Positions 25,911-37,862 are shown, counted from the first letter of the stretch. The stretch: DNA of 64,000 nt from Streptococcus oricebi (GCF_017883985.1 NZ_PRDG01000001.1:172182-236181), one strand, 5' to 3'. Notes: a model not told the origin generated them from the sequence alone. Numbers and translations are program-made.

Positions 25911-28900
25911 TTAATCGGACAACTTGTCTTCTTTTTGCTTTTTCTTCTTTGCAAGAGCTAGTCCTAGAACGCCTAGACCTAGGGCAAGTCCTGAAGCATC
26001 TACTGCTACATCACCTGTGTTTGGTAATTTTCCTTTGGCAAGGAGGGCAATCTCTGATTCTCTAGCTGAAGTTGATAGGCTAGTGCTGATTGACTGGCTA
26101 GCACTTAGCGATGCGGAAAGCGACTGGCTTTCGGACAGGCTGATTGCTAGGCTCTCTTGCTCCTGGCTCAAACTGGTGCTGAGGCTAGTTGAAAGGCTGA
26201 GACTTTCGCTGAATTCTTGGGATTGGCTAGCTTCTTGGCTTTGGGAAGCGCTGATAGAGGCGCTCGTCGAAGCGGATTTGCTGATTGCCAAGGCCGAAGA
26301 ACTGATGCTTTCTGAAGTGGATAGGCTTAAACTGCTTGATAGGGAAGCTGATTCGCTGCTACTCAAGGAAGTTGACTCTGATACACTACTACTTGCACTG
26401 ATTGAGGCACTCATTGAGGCAGACTCACTGGCTGAGGTCGACGCACTCATTGAGGCGGACTCACTTGCTGAGGTGGAGGCATTCTCTGAGGCGGACTCAC
26501 TCGCAGATGTTGAGGCACTCATTGAGGCTGAGACACTTGCTGAAGTCGATGCACTGGTTGATGCGGACTCACTTGCCGAAGTCGACGCACTCGTTGACGC
26601 TGACTCGCTCGCTGACGTTGAAGCACTCGTTGACGCAGACTCACTTGCGCTGGTTGATGCACTTTCTGATGCAGACGTACTTGCCGAAGTTGAGGCGCTC
26701 TCTGATGCTGAGACACTTGCTGAAGTCGACGCACTTGTTGATGCGGACTCACTTGCAGAGGTGGACGCACTCGTTGAGGCGGACACGCTCGCGGACGCTG
26801 AGACGTTCGCTGAGGTCGATGCACTCGTTGAAGCGGACTCGCTTGCTGACGTTGACGCACTTTCTGAGGCTGATACACTTGCTGAAGTCGAGGCGCTCGT
26901 TGAAGCGGACTCGCTTGCAGACGTTGACGCACTTACTGAGGCTGATACACTTGCTGAAGTCGAGGCGCTCGTTGAAGCGGACTCGCTGGCAGATGTTGAA
27001 GCACTCTCTGATGCTGATACGCTCGCTGAGGTTGAAGCACTGGTTGAAGCACTTTCTGAGGCACTCTCACTCGCTGAGGTCGACGCACTCGTTGAGGCTG
27101 ATACGCTTGCTGACGTTGAGGCGCTTGTTGAAGCGGACTCGCTTGCCGAAGTCGACGCACTCGTTGAGGCGGACTCGCTTGTGGACGTTGACGCACTTAT
27201 TGAAGCGGACTCACTGGCTGAGGTTGAGGCGCTCGTTGAAGCCGATACGCTTGCTGAAGTTGAGGCACTCGTTGAGGCGGACATACTTGCGGAAGTTGAG
27301 GCACTTGTTGAAGCGGACTCGCTCGCGGAGGTGGACGCACTTATTGAGGCAGACTCACTGGCTGAGGTTGAGGCGCTTGTTGAAGCAGACTCGCTCGCTG
27401 ACGTTGAAGCACTTGTTGACGCAGACTCGCTTGCTGAGGTCGACGCACTCGTTGAGGCAGACGTACTTGCTGAGGTCGATGCACTCTCTGATGCTGATAC
27501 ACTTGCGCTGGTTGATGCACTCATTGAGGCAGACATACTTGCTGAAGTCGACGCACTCATTGAAGCGGACTCACTTGCTGATGTCGAGGCACTCTCTGAT
27601 GCTGATACACTTGCGCTGGTTGATGCACTCATTGAGGCAGACATACTTGCTGAAGTCGACGCACTCATTGAAGCGGACTCGCTTGCCGAAGTCGACGCAC
27701 TCGTTGAGGCGGACATACTTGCGCTGGTTGAGGCACTTGTCGATGCGGACTCGCTCGCTGAGGTTGAGGCGCTTGTTGAAGCGGACTCACTGGCAGAGGT
27801 TGAGGCACTCGCTGAAGCTGACACGCTCGCGGAAGTCGACGCACTCGTTGACGCTGACTCGCTCGCTGACGTTGAAGCACTTGTTGACGCAGACTCGCTT
27901 GCTGAGGTCGATGCACTCATTGAGGCAGACATACTTGCTGAAGTTGACGCACTCTCTGAGGCTGATACGCTCGCTGAGGTCGACGCACTGGTTGAGGCAG
28001 ACGTACTTGCCGAAGTTGAAGCACTCATTGAGGCTGATACACTTGCTGAAGTTGACGCACTTATTGAGGCAGACGTACTTGCCGAAGTTGAAGCACTTGT
28101 TGATGCTGACTCGCTAGCTGAGGTAGAGGCACTCATTGATGCCGACTCGCTTGCAGAGGTTGAGGCGCTCTCTGATGCTGATACACTTGCGCTGGTTGAT
28201 GCACTCATTGAAGCGGACTCGCTTGCCGAAGTTGAGGCGCTCGTTGACGCGGACTCACTTGCGGAGGTCGACGCACTTATTGAAGCGGACTCGCTTGCAG
28301 AGGTGGACGCACTCGTTGAGGCGGACTCGCTCGCGGAGGTCGAGGCACTCGTTGAGGCGGACTCACTTGCTGAAGTCGACGCACTTATTGAAGCGGACTC
28401 GCTTGCAGAGGTGGATGCACTCGTTGAGGCGGACACGCTCGCGGAGGTCGATGCACTCGTTGAGGCTGACTCGCTTGCCGAAGTCGAAGCACTGGTTGAG
28501 GCGGACTCACTGGCTGATGTCGATGCACTCTCTGATGCTGATACACTTGCGCTGGTTGAGGCACTCATTGAGGCCGATACACTTGCCGAAGTCGACGCAC
28601 TCGTTGAGGCTGATACGCTTGCGCTGGTTGAAGCACTTACTGAGGCAGACGTACTTGCTGAGGTAGATGCACTCATTGAAGCGGACTCGCTAGCTGAGGT
28701 AGACGCACTCATTGAGGCTGATACACTTGCTGAAGTCGACGCACTCGTTGAGGCGGACTCACTGGCTGAAGTTGACGCACTCATTGAGGCTGATACACTT
28801 GCTGAAGTCGATGCACTGGTTGATGCGGACTCACTTGCCGAAGTCGACGCACTCGTTGAAGCGGACTCGCTTGCAGATGTTGAAGCACTGGTTGAAGCAG

Positions 28901-31900
28901 ACTCACTTGCGCTGGTTGAAGCACTTTCTGATGCAGACGTACTTGCCGAAGTTGAGGCGCTCTCTGATGCTGAGACACTTGCCGAAGTCGAAGCACTCAT
29001 TGAGGCTGAGACACTGGCCGAAGTCGACGCACTGGTTGAGGCCGACTCACTGGCTGAGGTTGACGCACTCTCTGACGCAGACGTACTTGCAGATGTTGAA
29101 GCACTCTCTGAAGCTGATACACTTGCTGAGGTCGACGCACTTGTTGATGCTGACTCGCTTGCCGAAGTCGAAGCACTGGTTGAGGCCGACTCACTGGCTG
29201 AGGTCGACGCACTCGTTGAGGCGGACACGCTCGCGGAGGTCGATGCACTCGTTGAGGCAGACGCACTGGCTGAGGTCGACGCACTTGTTGAGGCGGACTC
29301 GCTTGCCGAAGTCGACGCACTCGTTGAGGCAGACGTACTGGCTGAGGTCGACGCACTTGTTGAGGCGGACTCACTGGCTGAGGTCGATGCACTCTCTGAT
29401 GCAGACGTACTGGCTGAGGTCGACGCACTTACTGATGCAGACTCGCTTGCAGAGGTTGAGGCGCTCTCTGAAGCTGAGACACTTGCTGAGGTCGACGCAC
29501 TCGTTGAAGCTGACTCGCTTGCGCTAGTTGAAGCACTTTCTGATGCAGACGTACTTGCTGAGGTCGACGCACTTATTGAGGCGGACATACTTGCGCTGGT
29601 TGAGGCGCTTGTTGAAGTGGACTCACTGGCAGAGGTCGACGCACTTATTGAAGCGGACTCACTGGCTGAAGTCGACGCACTCGTTGACGCTGACTCGCTC
29701 GCTGACGTTGAAGCACTTGTTGACGCAGACTCGCTTGCTGAGGTCGACGCACTCGTTGAGGCTGATACACTTGCTGAAGTCGATGCACTCGTTGAGGCTG
29801 ACACACTTGCTGAAGTCGATGCACTCTCTGAGGCGGACTCGCTTGCCGAAGTCGACGCACTCATTGAGGCGGACTCGCTTGCCGAAGTTGAAGCACTTAC
29901 TGAGGCAGACTCACTGGCTGAAGTCGACGCACTGGTTGATGCCGACTCGCTCGCGGAGGTCGATGCGCTCATTGAGGCAGACGTACTTGCCGAAGTCGAC
30001 GCACTTACTGATGCAGACTCGCTGGCTGAAGTTGACGCACTGGTTGAAGCAGACTCGCTTGCTGAGGCTGACGCACTGGTTGAAGCGGACATACTTGCAG
30101 AGGTCGAGGCGCTCGTTGAAGCAGACTCGCTGGCTGAAGTTGAGGCGCTTTCCGATGCTGATACACTTGCTGAAGTTGAGGCACTTGTTGACGCGGACTC
30201 ACTGGCTGAGGTCGACGCACTTGTCGATGCTGATACGCTTGCTGATGTTGAAGCACTTGTTGACGCCGACTCGCTTGCAGAGGTGGACGCACTCGTTGAG
30301 GCGGACTCGCTTGCGGACGTTGACGCACTTGCTGAAGCGGACTCACTTGCTGAAGTTGACGCACTCGTTGAGGCGGACATACTTGCGGAAGTTGAGGCAC
30401 TTGTTGATGCTGACTCGCTCGCTGACGTTGAGGCACTCTCTGATGCAGACGTACTTGCTGAAGTCGATGCACTTACTGATGCAGACTCACTGGCTGAGGT
30501 CGACGCACTGGTTGAAGCGGACTCACTGGCAGAGGTTGAGGCACTCGCTGAAGCTGACACGCTAGCGGAAGTCGACGCACTCGTTGACGCTGACTCGCTC
30601 GCTGACGTTGAAGCACTTGTTGACGCAGACTCGCTTGCTGAGGTCGACGCACTCGTTGACGCTGATACACTTGCTGAAGTCGACGCACTCGTTGAAGCCG
30701 ACTCGCTTGCTGAAGTCGACGCACTCATTGAAGCCGAGACGCTCGCTGAGGTCGACGCACTTTCTGAAGCTGAGACACTTGCACTAGTTGAGGCGCTTAC
30801 TGAAGCCGATACACTTGCCGAAGTTGACGCACTGGTTGAAGCCGACACGCTCGCGGAGGTCGAGGCGCTCATTGAAGCGGATTCGCTTGCACTTGTTGAA
30901 GCACTTGCTGAAGCTGAGACGCTCGCTGAAGTTGAGGCGGACGTACTTGCAGATGTTGAAGCACTTTCTGAGGCAGACACGCTGGCACTTGTTGAGGCAC
31001 TTGTCGATGCTGACTCACTGGCTGACGTTGACGCACTTATTGAGGCGGACTCGCTTGCAGATGTTGATGCACTCTCTGACGCTGATACACTTGCTGAAGT
31101 CGAGGCACTGGTTGATGCCGACTCGCTTGCAGAGGTTGAGGCGCTCTCTGAAGCTGATACACTTGCTGAAGTTGAGGCACTCATTGAAGCGGATTCGCTT
31201 GCCGATGTTGAAGCACTCTCTGAAGCGGACGTACTTGCTGAAGTCGATGCACTCTCTGATGCAGATATACTTGCTGAGGTTGACGCACTCATTGAGGCGG
31301 ACTCGCTCGCTGAAGTCGACGCACTTATTGAAGCGGACTCGCTTGCAGAGGTGGATGCACTCGTTGAGGCGGACTCGCTCGCGGAGGTCGATGCACTCGT
31401 TGAGGCAGACGTACTTGCTGAGGTCGACGCACTTGTTGAGGCTGACTCGCTTGCCGAAGTCGACGCACTCGTTGAGGCGGACTCACTGGCTGATGTCGAT
31501 GCACTCTCTGATGCTGATACACTTGCGCTGGTTGATGCACTCATTGAGGCAGACATACTTGCTGAAGTCGACGCACTCATTGAAGCGGACTCACTTGCGG
31601 AGGTCGATGCACTCGTTGAGGCGGACACGCTCGCGGAAGTCGACGCACTCATTGAGGCGGACTCGCTTGCCGAAGTCGACGCACTGGTTGAGGCCGACTC
31701 ACTGGCTGAGGTTGACGCACTCTCTGAAGCTGATACGCTTGCTGAAGTCGACGCACTCATTGAGGCGGACTCACTTGCTGAAGTTGACGCACTCGTTGAG
31801 GCGGACGTACTTGCTGAGGTGGACGCACTGGTTGAGGCCGACTCGCTCGCGGACGTTGAGGCACTTTTTGAGGCACTCTCACTCGCTGATGTTGAAGCAC

Positions 31901-34394
31901 TCATTGAAGCGGACTCACTTGCAGAGGTGGATGCACTGGTTGAGGCTGACGTACTTGCTGAGGTGGACGCACTCTCTGATGCTGATACGCTTGCCGAAGT
32001 TGAGGCGCTTCTTGAAGCAGACTCACTTGCGGAGGTCGAGGCACTTGTTGAGGACGATACACTTGCGCTAGTTGAAGCCGAAGCTTTGGCACTGGTGCTT
32101 GCAGAGGTGCTGGCGCTAGTCTTTGCGGACGTAGATGCTGAGACACTGGCGCTCGTTGAAGCTGAAGTCTTGGCACTGGTGCTGGCTGAGGTGCTAGCAC
32201 TGGTCTTGGCTGATGTAGAAGCTGAGACACTTGCACTGGTTGACGCTGAAGCCTTGGCACTGGTGCTGGCTGATGTAGAAGCCGAAACACTGGCACTTGT
32301 TGAAGACGAGGTCTTGGCACTGGTGCTTGCTGAAGTGCTGGCACTGGTCTTAGCTGACAATGAAGCTGAAGCACTTACTGAAGCACTAGTCGAAGCTGAA
32401 GTCTTGGCACTGGTGCTTGCTGAGGTGCTAGCGCTGGTCTTAGCTGATGCGGAGGCCGAGGCGCTTATTGATGCAGAAGTTCGAGCACTAGTTGAGGCGC
32501 TTCTGGAAGCACTGAGAGAAGCTGCTGAAAGCGAAGCACTTAGCGAGGCTGAAGCGACAGCAGAAACTGAGGCACTCGCTGAGGCAGAAGTGGACGCCGG
32601 ACTTACAGTATCGTTTCCAGGAATAGTATCTGTAGATTTATCTGTATAGGTAACTGTAACCGTTCCATCATTAGCTACTGCATAAGTTGCACTGGCCGGT
32701 AGGTAACCTTGGTTAGCTGCTCTTACTGCTGCTAGCACTCTATTTTTCTCCGCCTGAGTTAGACTAGAGGTGTTTCCTACATAGGTGATTGCTGGATTTT
32801 TTGGAGTATATTTTTCAGTTTGTCTCCTAATTTGAATTCTTAAACGCCCAGTTTCTCTCGCAACATTATCGTCACTAACTTTTCTAGTTGTTGTTTTATT
32901 TCCAGCTGCATCGGTGGCAATTACATAACGCGTATAATACACACCTACTCCAGCATTACTACTAGCTGGAATCGTACCTTTAATGATTGTCACCAGGGGA
33001 TTTTGCGGGGTGGCATTACCAGCTTGATTTAGATTTTTACTTTCAAAAGTAAGACCCGAAATACCAAAAGTAGTATTTCCCTGCTGTTCAATTTGTACTG
33101 ATACAATCTTTCCGCTGTTATCTGTTGAGGTTAATTCGTAGTAGCCTTCTTCACCAGTATAAAAGATGACCTCATCTGGACCAGTATACTTGGGTGCCTC
33201 TGTATCTAGCTTAGCTGTAACTAAGTCAGCCTTACCCCAGCTTCCCCCTAGCGTTCTCTTGGTATTATTTGCATTATCTGTAACCTGACTTGCAATAATA
33301 AATTGATCACTAGTAGCCATTCTTAAACTAATAGCTGTCCTATCAAATTCATTAGAAATTTTTGTGACGATTTTCATCACTACATTAGGGCCTGAAGTCC
33401 CCTTATAAAGAGTCCACATTCCACCTGAATTAACAGTTCCAGCAGCTATAGAATTACTATTATTGAATGTTACACTTTGGGTTGATTGATTGCCACTGAT
33501 TGAGACCAGAACGCCTACATTTGCTTTAGGCTGACTTGGTTTCATAGTAATAGTCCAGGTCAAAAGCTTGGTAGCATCGTCGTAACTGCTGGTAATAGAA
33601 TGCAACATATCGTCATTGCTATCTTTAGTAAAGTTTGGGGTGTCATTATTAATTGCCCTAAAGCCTACCCCAGGCTGCATATTTTGCCCATTGAGAGGGT
33701 GGCGAGGCATGGCTGAGCTTTTTGGTTTTTCCTCAGTCGTGCTAGCACTGGTTGAATTGACAGTAGATTGGCTGGCACTTGCTTCTGCTTGGCTACTAGT
33801 CCTTGACTCCGTTTGAGCGCTAGCGCTTGAAGCTTGGGTCTGGCTTTCAGAAAGGCTTAGACTGGTAGACGCAGAAAAAGACTCAGCGACACTGGTCGAT
33901 TCTGAGACAGATAAGCTATGATAGAGTGAGTCTGACAGGGATTCTGAGCTAGACTGACTCTCACTAGCCGAGCTGGAGGCACTGATAGAGGCCGAGGTGC
34001 TGGCTGACTGGCTGAGCGAGCCTTGCTCTGAGTCTTGAACATCTCCTAAAACGGCCTGCTCCTTGGTGGCTAGTACATCATCTGATTGGAGGACCTTCTC
34101 TAGAGGTTGCTCCTCTTGGGCCTGGACAGTGTGGTGGCTAACTACTGCCCCACCCAATACGGCCCCTGTGGCGACTAGGCCTTTGAGAAAGTCTAGACCG
34201 GTTAATTTTTCTGGCACTTGCTCCTCGGTCAATGGAGTCTCAACAGCCACTGAGGCATTCTTGCCCCGCATCATCCTAAAAAGACCCAGTTGCGAGCTGG
34301 CTGCGCGGAGCCATTGCTTACCGGATTTGATCAGTTTAAAACGTGTGACACGATCAACTTCGTGAAAATCACCCTTTTGACGTTTGAAAAACAT
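25911..34394 (-). CDS. Giant serine-rich-repeat adhesin (Siglec-like, LPxTG-anchored)
   Basis: Surface adhesin of about 2,827 residues in the GspB/Hsa family. The ATG at 34394 follows AAAAGGAAC; the frame is open 56 codons further but without the right signal. The long signal peptide carries [11 protein letters not shown] (18-28, KxYKxGKxW type) and a glycine-rich core ending near VQAQE (about 90-94). A first Ser-rich stretch covers about 126-220. The binding region (about 225-595) has an N-terminal Cna-like part, a Siglec-like part with YTRY (487-490; Arg 489 is the expected sialic-acid contact), and a Unique-type domain ending DGTVTVTY. The second Ser-rich region runs to about 2,745. LPNTG (2790-2794), a hydrophobic stretch and KKKK follow. 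Binding to sialoglycans is inferred. Export and glycosylation should need the accessory Sec system, which is not in the window. Confidence 0.93.
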   Translation of the reverse strand: MFFKRQKGDFHEVDRVTRFKLIKSGKQWLRAASSQLGLFRMMRGKNASVAVETPLTEEQVPEKLTGLDFLKGLVATGAVLGGAVVSHHTVQAQEEQPLEKVLQSDDVLATKEQAVLGDVQDSEQGSLSQSASTSASISASSSASESQSSSESLSDSLYHSLSVSESTSVAESFSASTSLSLSESQTQASSASAQTESRTSSQAEASASQSTVNSTSASTTEEKPKSSAMPRHPLNGQNMQPGVGFRAINNDTPNFTKDSNDDMLHSITSSYDDATKLLTWTITMKPSQPKANVGVLVSISGNQSTQSVTFNNSNSIAAGTVNSGGMWTLYKGTSGPNVVMKIVTKISNEFDRTAISLRMATSDQFIIASQVTDNANNTKRTLGGSWGKADLVTAKLDTEAPKYTGPDEVIFYTGEEGYYELTSTDNSGKIVSVQIEQQGNTTFGISGLTFESKNLNQAGNATPQNPLVTIIKGTIPASSNAGVGVYYTRYVIATDAAGNKTTTRKVSDDNVARETGRLRIQIRRQTEKYTPKNPAITYVGNTSSLTQAEKNRVLAAVRAANQGYLPASATYAVANDGTVTVTYTDKSTDTIPGNDTVSPASTSASASASVSAVASASLSASLSAASLSASRSASTSARTSASISASASASAKTSASTSASTSAKTSASTSASVSASASLSAKTSASTSASTSAKTSSSTSASVSASTSASTSAKASASTSASVSASTSAKTSASTSASTSAKTSASTSASVSASTSAKTSASTSASTSAKASASTSASVSSSTSASTSASESASRSASTSASVSASESASTSASTSASTSASTSASESASMSASTSASESASKSASTSASESASTSASTSASTSASTSASTSASESASMSASTSASVSASESASTSASESASTSASTSASESASMSASTSASVSASTSASTSASESASMSASTSASMSASMSASTSASVSASESASTSASESASTSASTSASESASTSASTSASTSASTSASTSASESASTSASTSASESASISASTSASESASMSASTSASISASESASTSASTSASESASTSASESASMSASTSASVSASESASTSASESASTSASTSASVSASESASTSASESASISASTSASESASTSASTSASVSASESASTSASTSASTSASVSASASASTSASESASMSASTSASVSASTSASTSASVSASVSASTSASVSASESASTSASVSASMSASTSASESASTSASTSASVSASTSASTSASESASTSASTSASESASTSASTSASVSASASASTSASESASTSASTSASESASVSASTSASTSASESASTSASESASTSASTSASMSASTSASTSASESASASASTSASESASTSASTSASESASTSASTSASVSASTSASTSASESASTSASTSASVSASESASTSASESASTSASTSASMSASTSASASASESASTSASTSASESASVSASTSASTSASMSASTSASESASTSASTSASESASVSASTSASESASMSASTSASESASESASTSASVSASTSASTSASVSASTSASTSASESASTSASTSASESASTSASTSASESASISASTSASESTSTSASTSASMSASISASTSASTSASESASTSASESASTSASTSASVSASESASTSASESASVSASTSASTSASESASTSASESASTSASTSASTSASTSASTSASESASTSASTSASASASTSASTSASVSASTSASTSASESASTSASTSASESASTSASTSASVSASESASTSASTSASESASTSASESASTSASTSASVSASMSASTSASVSASESASTSASTSASESASTSASESASTSASTSASESASTSASTSASESASTSASTSASVSASMSASTSASESASTSASTSASVSASMSASTSASESASMSASTSASTSASVSASTSASVSASTSASTSASVSASMSASTSASVSASESASTSASESASTSASTSASESASTSASTSASVSASTSASTSASESASISASTSASESASTSASTSASESASTSASTSASESASISASTSASESASTSASTSASESASMSASTSASVSASESASTSASESASMSASTSASESASTSASTSASTSASISASTSASVSASMSASTSASTSASTSASTSASVSASESASTSASMSASMSASTSASESASTSASTSASESASTSASTSASVSASASASTSASESASTSASTSASESASTSASTSASMSASTSASTSASESASMSASTSASMSASMSASTSASVSASESASTSASESASMSASTSASMSASMSASTSASVSASESASTSASTSASTSASTSASESASTSASTSASESASTSASTSASESASISASTSASESASTSASTSASMSASTSASTSASVSASTSASTSASESASISASTSTSESASTSASTSASESASTSASTSASVSASTSASTSASESASESASTSASTSASVSASESASTSASESASTSASTSASVSASVSASTSASESASTSASTSASVSASESASTSASESASTSASTSANVSASASVSASTSASTSASESASTSASTSASVSASESASTSASTSASESASTSASESASTSASTSASESASTSASTSASESASTSASTSASVSASMSASTSASESASENASTSASESASMSASTSASESASMSASISASSSVSESTSLSSSESASLSSSLSLSTSESISSSALAISKSASTSASISASQSQEASQSQEFSESLSLSTSLSTSLSQEQESLAISLSESQSLSASLSASQSISTSLSTSARESEIALLAKGKLPNTGDVAVDASGLALGLGVLGLALAKKKKQKEDKLSD
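26350..32603 (-). repeat. Serine-rich repeat region 2 of the adhesin
   Basis: Low-complexity coding repeat of about 6.2 kb. The unit is SASx with x mostly Thr, Glu, Val, Met or Ile, commonly in 12-residue (36-nt) groups of the form [12 protein letters not shown]. The first 150 residues differ, with SAKTSAST units bringing in Lys. The stretch nearest the cell wall (about 26050-26350) is more irregular, with SLSES and SQS units. Such DNA readily gains or loses units, so the length in any assembly may be wrong. Confidence 0.93.
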
Positions 34395-34698
34395 GTTCCT
34401 TTTCCTTTTATAATAATCTAGTTTAAAAACTCTATGCCATTCCATTTTACCACACTTTTCTCTATTTTGCCTAATAAAATGACAAATTTCTCTTTTGTGC
34501 CCACAAAAATATGGAAACACCTTTGGGAGAAGGCTGCTAGAAGCAACAAATTTTCTTAACAAATAAACTTGAAACTGCTTGAGGAGAGAGGAGGAAGACT
34601 TCTTTACTGATTCTAAAATAAAAAAGACTGATTTTCTCAGTCCTTGCCCCTCCTCTATAAAAACAAGAGGTTGAGAACCAGTCTCAACCTCGCTAGCT
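34395..34698 (-). promoter_or_regulatory. Upstream region of the adhesin gene
   Basis: A gap of 304 nt between the adhesin start and the trpX stop. On the minus strand TGGTAAAAT (34452-34444) is a candidate extended -10, giving a leader of about 45 nt with AAAAGGAAC before the ATG. No clear -35 or operator is visible. The end next to trpX holds that gene's terminator. Confidence 0.45.
34667..34691 (-). terminator. Terminator of trpX
   Basis: GAGGTTGAG pairs with CTCAACCTC on the minus strand, followed by TTGTTTTTA. It follows the trpX stop directly, so no permease gene is co-transcribed. Confidence 0.9.
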
Positions 34699-35709
34699 TT
34701 ATTTAATTAGTTTTCCAGCCTTTTTGGTCACTTCCTCTGGTAGGGTGATTTCTAGGTCTGCGGCCACCTTGGTATTGATAACCGTTTTTCCTTTATTAAA
34801 GATTTCGACTGGTGTATCGGCTGGTTTGGCTCCCTTAAGAATTTTGGCAACCATTTTCCCAGTTGCCACTCCTAGATCGTGCTGGTCGACCACGACAGAG
34901 GCTAGGCCGCCTTCTTCAACCATAGCAGTTGCGCTAGGATAGATTGGCTTTTTAGCTTCCTTGTTGCTAGAAACAACGGTAGAAAAGGCTGACGCAATGG
35001 TATTGTCAATTGGAATCCAAATGGCGTCTACTTTTGAAGTCATGATAGACATGGTTGAGGCAATCTCATTGGTGGATGGTACAGAGTAAGGACGGACGGT
35101 ATAGCCTGCCTTTTCTGCTAGCTTGGTAAATTCTTGGACCTGGGTCTTGGAATTGTCCTCATTGCTAGAATAAAGGATACCGATTGTTTTTACATCTGGT
35201 GTCAGGGTCTTAATCAAGTCTAGTTGCTGCTGGGCAGGGTTATTGTCAGATACTCCGGTCACATTGCCACCTGGTTTTTTCAGGTCCTTGACTAGATTGG
35301 CTCCGACTGGATCGGTAATAGCCCCCATGATAATGGGCTGGTCCTTGCTGGCATTGGCCAGACCTTGAGCGGCTGGTGTAGCAATTCCGACTAGGACATC
35401 GTTTTTATTGGCCGCTAGCTGCTTACTCATGGTAGCTACCTTGCTTTGGTCTCCCTCAGCATTCATAAAGTCCAGCTTAATTTTAGCCCCCTTATAGCCT
35501 TCCTGGGCTAGACCATCTTGAATCCCCTTATAAATCTCATCCAGGGACGGATGGCTGACATACTGGAGAACCCCGACCTTGACAGTTTTGTCCTTGCTGG
35601 TTTGATTAGTCTTGGGAGCTTTTTTACTGGTAAAGCCAGAGTAAATTCCCGCTCCGACAATTAGAAGGACCAAAAGGCCTAGAATAAGTTTTAAACTTTT
35701 GTTTTGCAT
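34699..35709 (-). CDS. trpX: ABC substrate-binding protein, TrpX type
   Basis: Extracellular solute-binding protein of 336 residues of the ABC-sugar-binding-like (TrpX) family. The N-terminus has a hydrophobic segment ([20 protein letters not shown]) and no lipobox Cys, so it is held by an uncleaved anchor or secreted. The body begins [18 protein letters not shown] and has [13 protein letters not shown] and [13 protein letters not shown], as in pneumococcal TrpX. Tryptophan uptake is inferred from similarity and from the upstream T-box with a TGG specifier. The usual permease and ATPase genes are absent next to it. Confidence 0.88.
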   Translation of the reverse strand: MQNKSLKLILGLLVLLIVGAGIYSGFTSKKAPKTNQTSKDKTVKVGVLQYVSHPSLDEIYKGIQDGLAQEGYKGAKIKLDFMNAEGDQSKVATMSKQLAANKNDVLVGIATPAAQGLANASKDQPIIMGAITDPVGANLVKDLKKPGGNVTGVSDNNPAQQQLDLIKTLTPDVKTIGILYSSNEDNSKTQVQEFTKLAEKAGYTVRPYSVPSTNEIASTMSIMTSKVDAIWIPIDNTIASAFSTVVSSNKEAKKPIYPSATAMVEEGGLASVVVDQHDLGVATGKMVAKILKGAKPADTPVEIFNKGKTVINTKVAADLEITLPEEVTKKAGKLIK

Positions 35710-35739
35710 ACTGCTACTCCTTTATTTTTTTAAGCAAGA

Positions 35740-35975
35740 AAAAAGCCCACACAGAAAAAATCTGTGTGAGGGCGTAAATCGCGGTGCCACCTCAATTATG
35801 GAAAAATCCACATCTCTATCTTGCTTGTTAACAAGTTGCACGATAAGGGGTGCCGACCGAATTTTTATGGTTTCAAATTCATTTTACCATCAGCCCAATT
35901 TCACAAGCTCTTACTATCCGCTTCCACCCAACGCGGACTCTCTAAAAATAAGTCACTTCCTACTTTTCTGATATG
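35740..35975 (-). promoter_or_regulatory. T-box riboswitch, probably tryptophan-specific
   Basis: The minus-strand transcript contains the T-box core AATTGAGGTGGCACCGCG (35798-35781) and a terminator GCCCTCACACAGA/CTGTGTGGGC plus TTTTTTC (35773-35740). Stem I includes AGAGAG and GGGTGGAAGCGG. The segment GTGAAATTGGGC in the specifier region places TGG (Trp) at the codon position. Uncharged tRNA-Trp should stabilise the antiterminator and switch on trpX. The core is certain; the specifier is read by eye. Confidence 0.9.
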
Positions 35976-35980
35976 CTAAC

Positions 35981-36009
35981 ATTGTAACCATTTTCCCCAA
36001 AAATGTCAA
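35981..36009 (-). promoter_or_regulatory. Promoter of the T-box/trpX transcript
   Basis: TTGACA (36009-36004) and TACAAT (35986-35981) are 17 bp apart on the minus strand, with +1 near 35974. Confidence 0.8.
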
Positions 36010-36074
36010 GGACTTTTGTCAGAAAATTTCTATTTTTGTGAAAATAGGGTTGACTAGGGTTTGGCTCATTTTTT

Positions 36075-36083
36075 TGGTATAAT
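36075..36083 (+). promoter_or_regulatory. Extended -10 promoter of pavA
   Basis: TGGTATAAT lies 41 nt before the ATG, which follows AACGAGGTAGGCC. TTGACT at 36050 is 22 bp away, too far for a normal -35. Confidence 0.6.
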
Positions 36084-36124
36084 ATTACTAGTTGTGACCA
36101 GAATTTAGAAAAACGAGGTAGGCC

Positions 36125-37783
36125 ATGTCTTTTGACGGATTTTTTTTACACTATATGACAGAGGAATTGCGCCAGCAGTTGCTGGGCGGACGCATTCAAA
36201 AAATCAACCAGCCCTTTGACAAGGAGTTGGTCTTACAAATCAGAAGTCAGCGGCAGACCCACAAACTACTCCTATCGGCCCATCCGGTCTTTGGTCGTCT
36301 GCAACTGACCCAAACTAACTTTGAAAATCCGCAAAATCCAAACACCTTTACCATGATGATGCGGAAGTATTTGCAGGGGGCCAATATCGAAAGTATCGAG
36401 CAGGTAGAAAATGACCGCATTGTCGAAATCAGTGTTTCTAATAAAAACGAAATCGGCGACCATATTGCAGTAACCCTGGTTGTAGAAATCATGGGCAAGC
36501 ACAGTAATCTTATCTTACTGGACAAGGCTAGCGGGAAAATTATCGAGGCCATCAAGCATGTCGGCTTTTCGCAAAATTCCTATCGGACCCTCTTGCCTGG
36601 CTCTAGCTATTTGAGACCGCCCAAAAAACCGCAGGCCAATCCCTTTAGCGTGGGAGATGAGGAACTGTTTGAAATCTTACAGACCCAAGAGCCGACTGCT
36701 AAAAATCTCCAGCAGGCCTTTCAAGGTCTGGGACGAGATAGCGCTGAGGAACTGAGCCAGAGCTTGGGCGACCAGCGACTCAAATCCTTCCGTGCTTTCT
36801 TTGCAGCCCCTTGCCAGCCCAATCTGACCAGCAAGTCTTTTGCTGCTACTTCTTTTAAGGATAGTCAGGAAGAATTTGCCAGCCTCTCTCTGCTACTAGA
36901 CAACTACTATCAGGACAAGGCTGAGCGGGATCGGGTCAAGCAACAGGCTAGCGAGTTAATCCGTCGGGTTGAGCAGGAGCTGGAAAAAAATCGCAAAAAA
37001 ATCCTCAAGCAAGAGGCCCAGCTCAAGGATAGTGAAAATGCCGAGGACTATCGGCAAAAAGGGGAGCTCTTAACCACCTTCTTGCATCAGGTTCCCAAGG
37101 ACCAGGACTGGGTGGTCTTGGATAATTACTATACCGGCCAGGAAATTCAAATCCAGCTGGATAAGGCCCTTAGTCCCAGCCAAAATGCCCAGCGTTATTT
37201 CAAGAAATACCAGAAATTGAAGGAGGCTGTCAAGCACCTCAAGAGGCTCATTGAGCAGGGACAAAAGACGGTCCTCTATTTGGAAAGTGTCGAAACAGCC
37301 TTGGCCCAGGCCAGTCTTAACGAAGTTGCGGATATTCGCGAGGAGCTGATTCAGACCGGCTTTATCCGCCGCCGACAAAGAGAAAAGATTCAAAAGCGGC
37401 AAAAGCCCGAGCAATACTTGGCTAGTGACGGCCAAACCATTATCCTGGTCGGCCGCAATAATCTGCAAAATGAAGAATTGACCTTTAAGATGGCTAAAAA
37501 AGAGGACCTGTGGTTTCATGCCAAGGATATTCCGGGCAGTCATGTCTTGATTACAGGCAATCCTAATCCTTCCGATGAGGTTAAAACGGATGCGGCAGAG
37601 TTAGCGGCCTACTTCTCCAAGGCCCGCCTCTCCAATCTCGTCCAGGTAGACATGATTGAAGTCCGCAAGCTCAATAAACCCAAGGGGGGCCAGCCTGGCT
37701 TTGTCACCTATACCGGCCAAAAGACCCTGAGGGTTACCCCAGATGAGGAAAAAATCAAAAGCATGAAAAGCAAGAGAAACTAA
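36125..37783 (+). CDS. pavA: Rqc2/fibronectin-binding protein PavA family
   Basis: NEMF/Rqc2-homology protein of 552 residues. It has an N-terminal NFACT-N domain (MSFDGFFLHYMTEELRQQL), a central coiled coil (about 265-310 and 350-390) and a C-terminal NFACT-R domain with DLWFHAKDIPGSHVLI. Homologs (FbpA, PavA, RqcH) take part in ribosome quality control, adding alanine tails to stalled chains; PavA has also been described as a fibronectin-binding virulence factor without a signal peptide, as here. It is monocistronic with its own promoter and terminator. Confidence 0.93.
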   Translation: MSFDGFFLHYMTEELRQQLLGGRIQKINQPFDKELVLQIRSQRQTHKLLLSAHPVFGRLQLTQTNFENPQNPNTFTMMMRKYLQGANIESIEQVENDRIVEISVSNKNEIGDHIAVTLVVEIMGKHSNLILLDKASGKIIEAIKHVGFSQNSYRTLLPGSSYLRPPKKPQANPFSVGDEELFEILQTQEPTAKNLQQAFQGLGRDSAEELSQSLGDQRLKSFRAFFAAPCQPNLTSKSFAATSFKDSQEEFASLSLLLDNYYQDKAERDRVKQQASELIRRVEQELEKNRKKILKQEAQLKDSENAEDYRQKGELLTTFLHQVPKDQDWVVLDNYYTGQEIQIQLDKALSPSQNAQRYFKKYQKLKEAVKHLKRLIEQGQKTVLYLESVETALAQASLNEVADIREELIQTGFIRRRQREKIQKRQKPEQYLASDGQTIILVGRNNLQNEELTFKMAKKEDLWFHAKDIPGSHVLITGNPNPSDEVKTDAAELAAYFSKARLSNLVQVDMIEVRKLNKPKGGQPGFVTYTGQKTLRVTPDEEKIKSMKSKRN

Positions 37784-37795
37784 AGGATTTATCAG

Positions 37796-37814
37796 CCACC
37801 AGCCAAACTGGTGG
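37796..37814 (+). terminator. Terminator of pavA
   Basis: CCACCAG and CTGGTGG form a 7-bp stem around a 5-nt loop, followed by TTTTCT. Confidence 0.75.
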
Positions 37815-37862
37815 TTTTCTGCTGCCTATCTAGAAAAAGAGAGCAAAAGATTGCAACAAAAA

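Noticed and set aside
26402..32374. Several long Arg/Leu/His-rich and Gln/Arg-rich open frames within the repeat region
   Set aside because: They are further shadow frames of the same low-complexity repeat.
26350..32603. Repeat region considered as a CRISPR array
   Set aside because: Repeats are in-frame coding units without unique spacers of constant length.
25924..32649. A 2,241-codon open frame on the plus strand opposite the adhesin gene
   Set aside because: It is the mirror of the Ser-Ala/Thr repeat: reverse-complemented TCN, AGT and GCN codons give endless Glu-Ala-Asp-Ser-Leu with no stops. It has no start context, no domain and ends where the repeat ends.
34395..34562. Upstream 56-codon extension of the adhesin frame
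   Set aside because: It precedes a good ribosome site and would bury the signal peptide; it also covers the candidate promoter.
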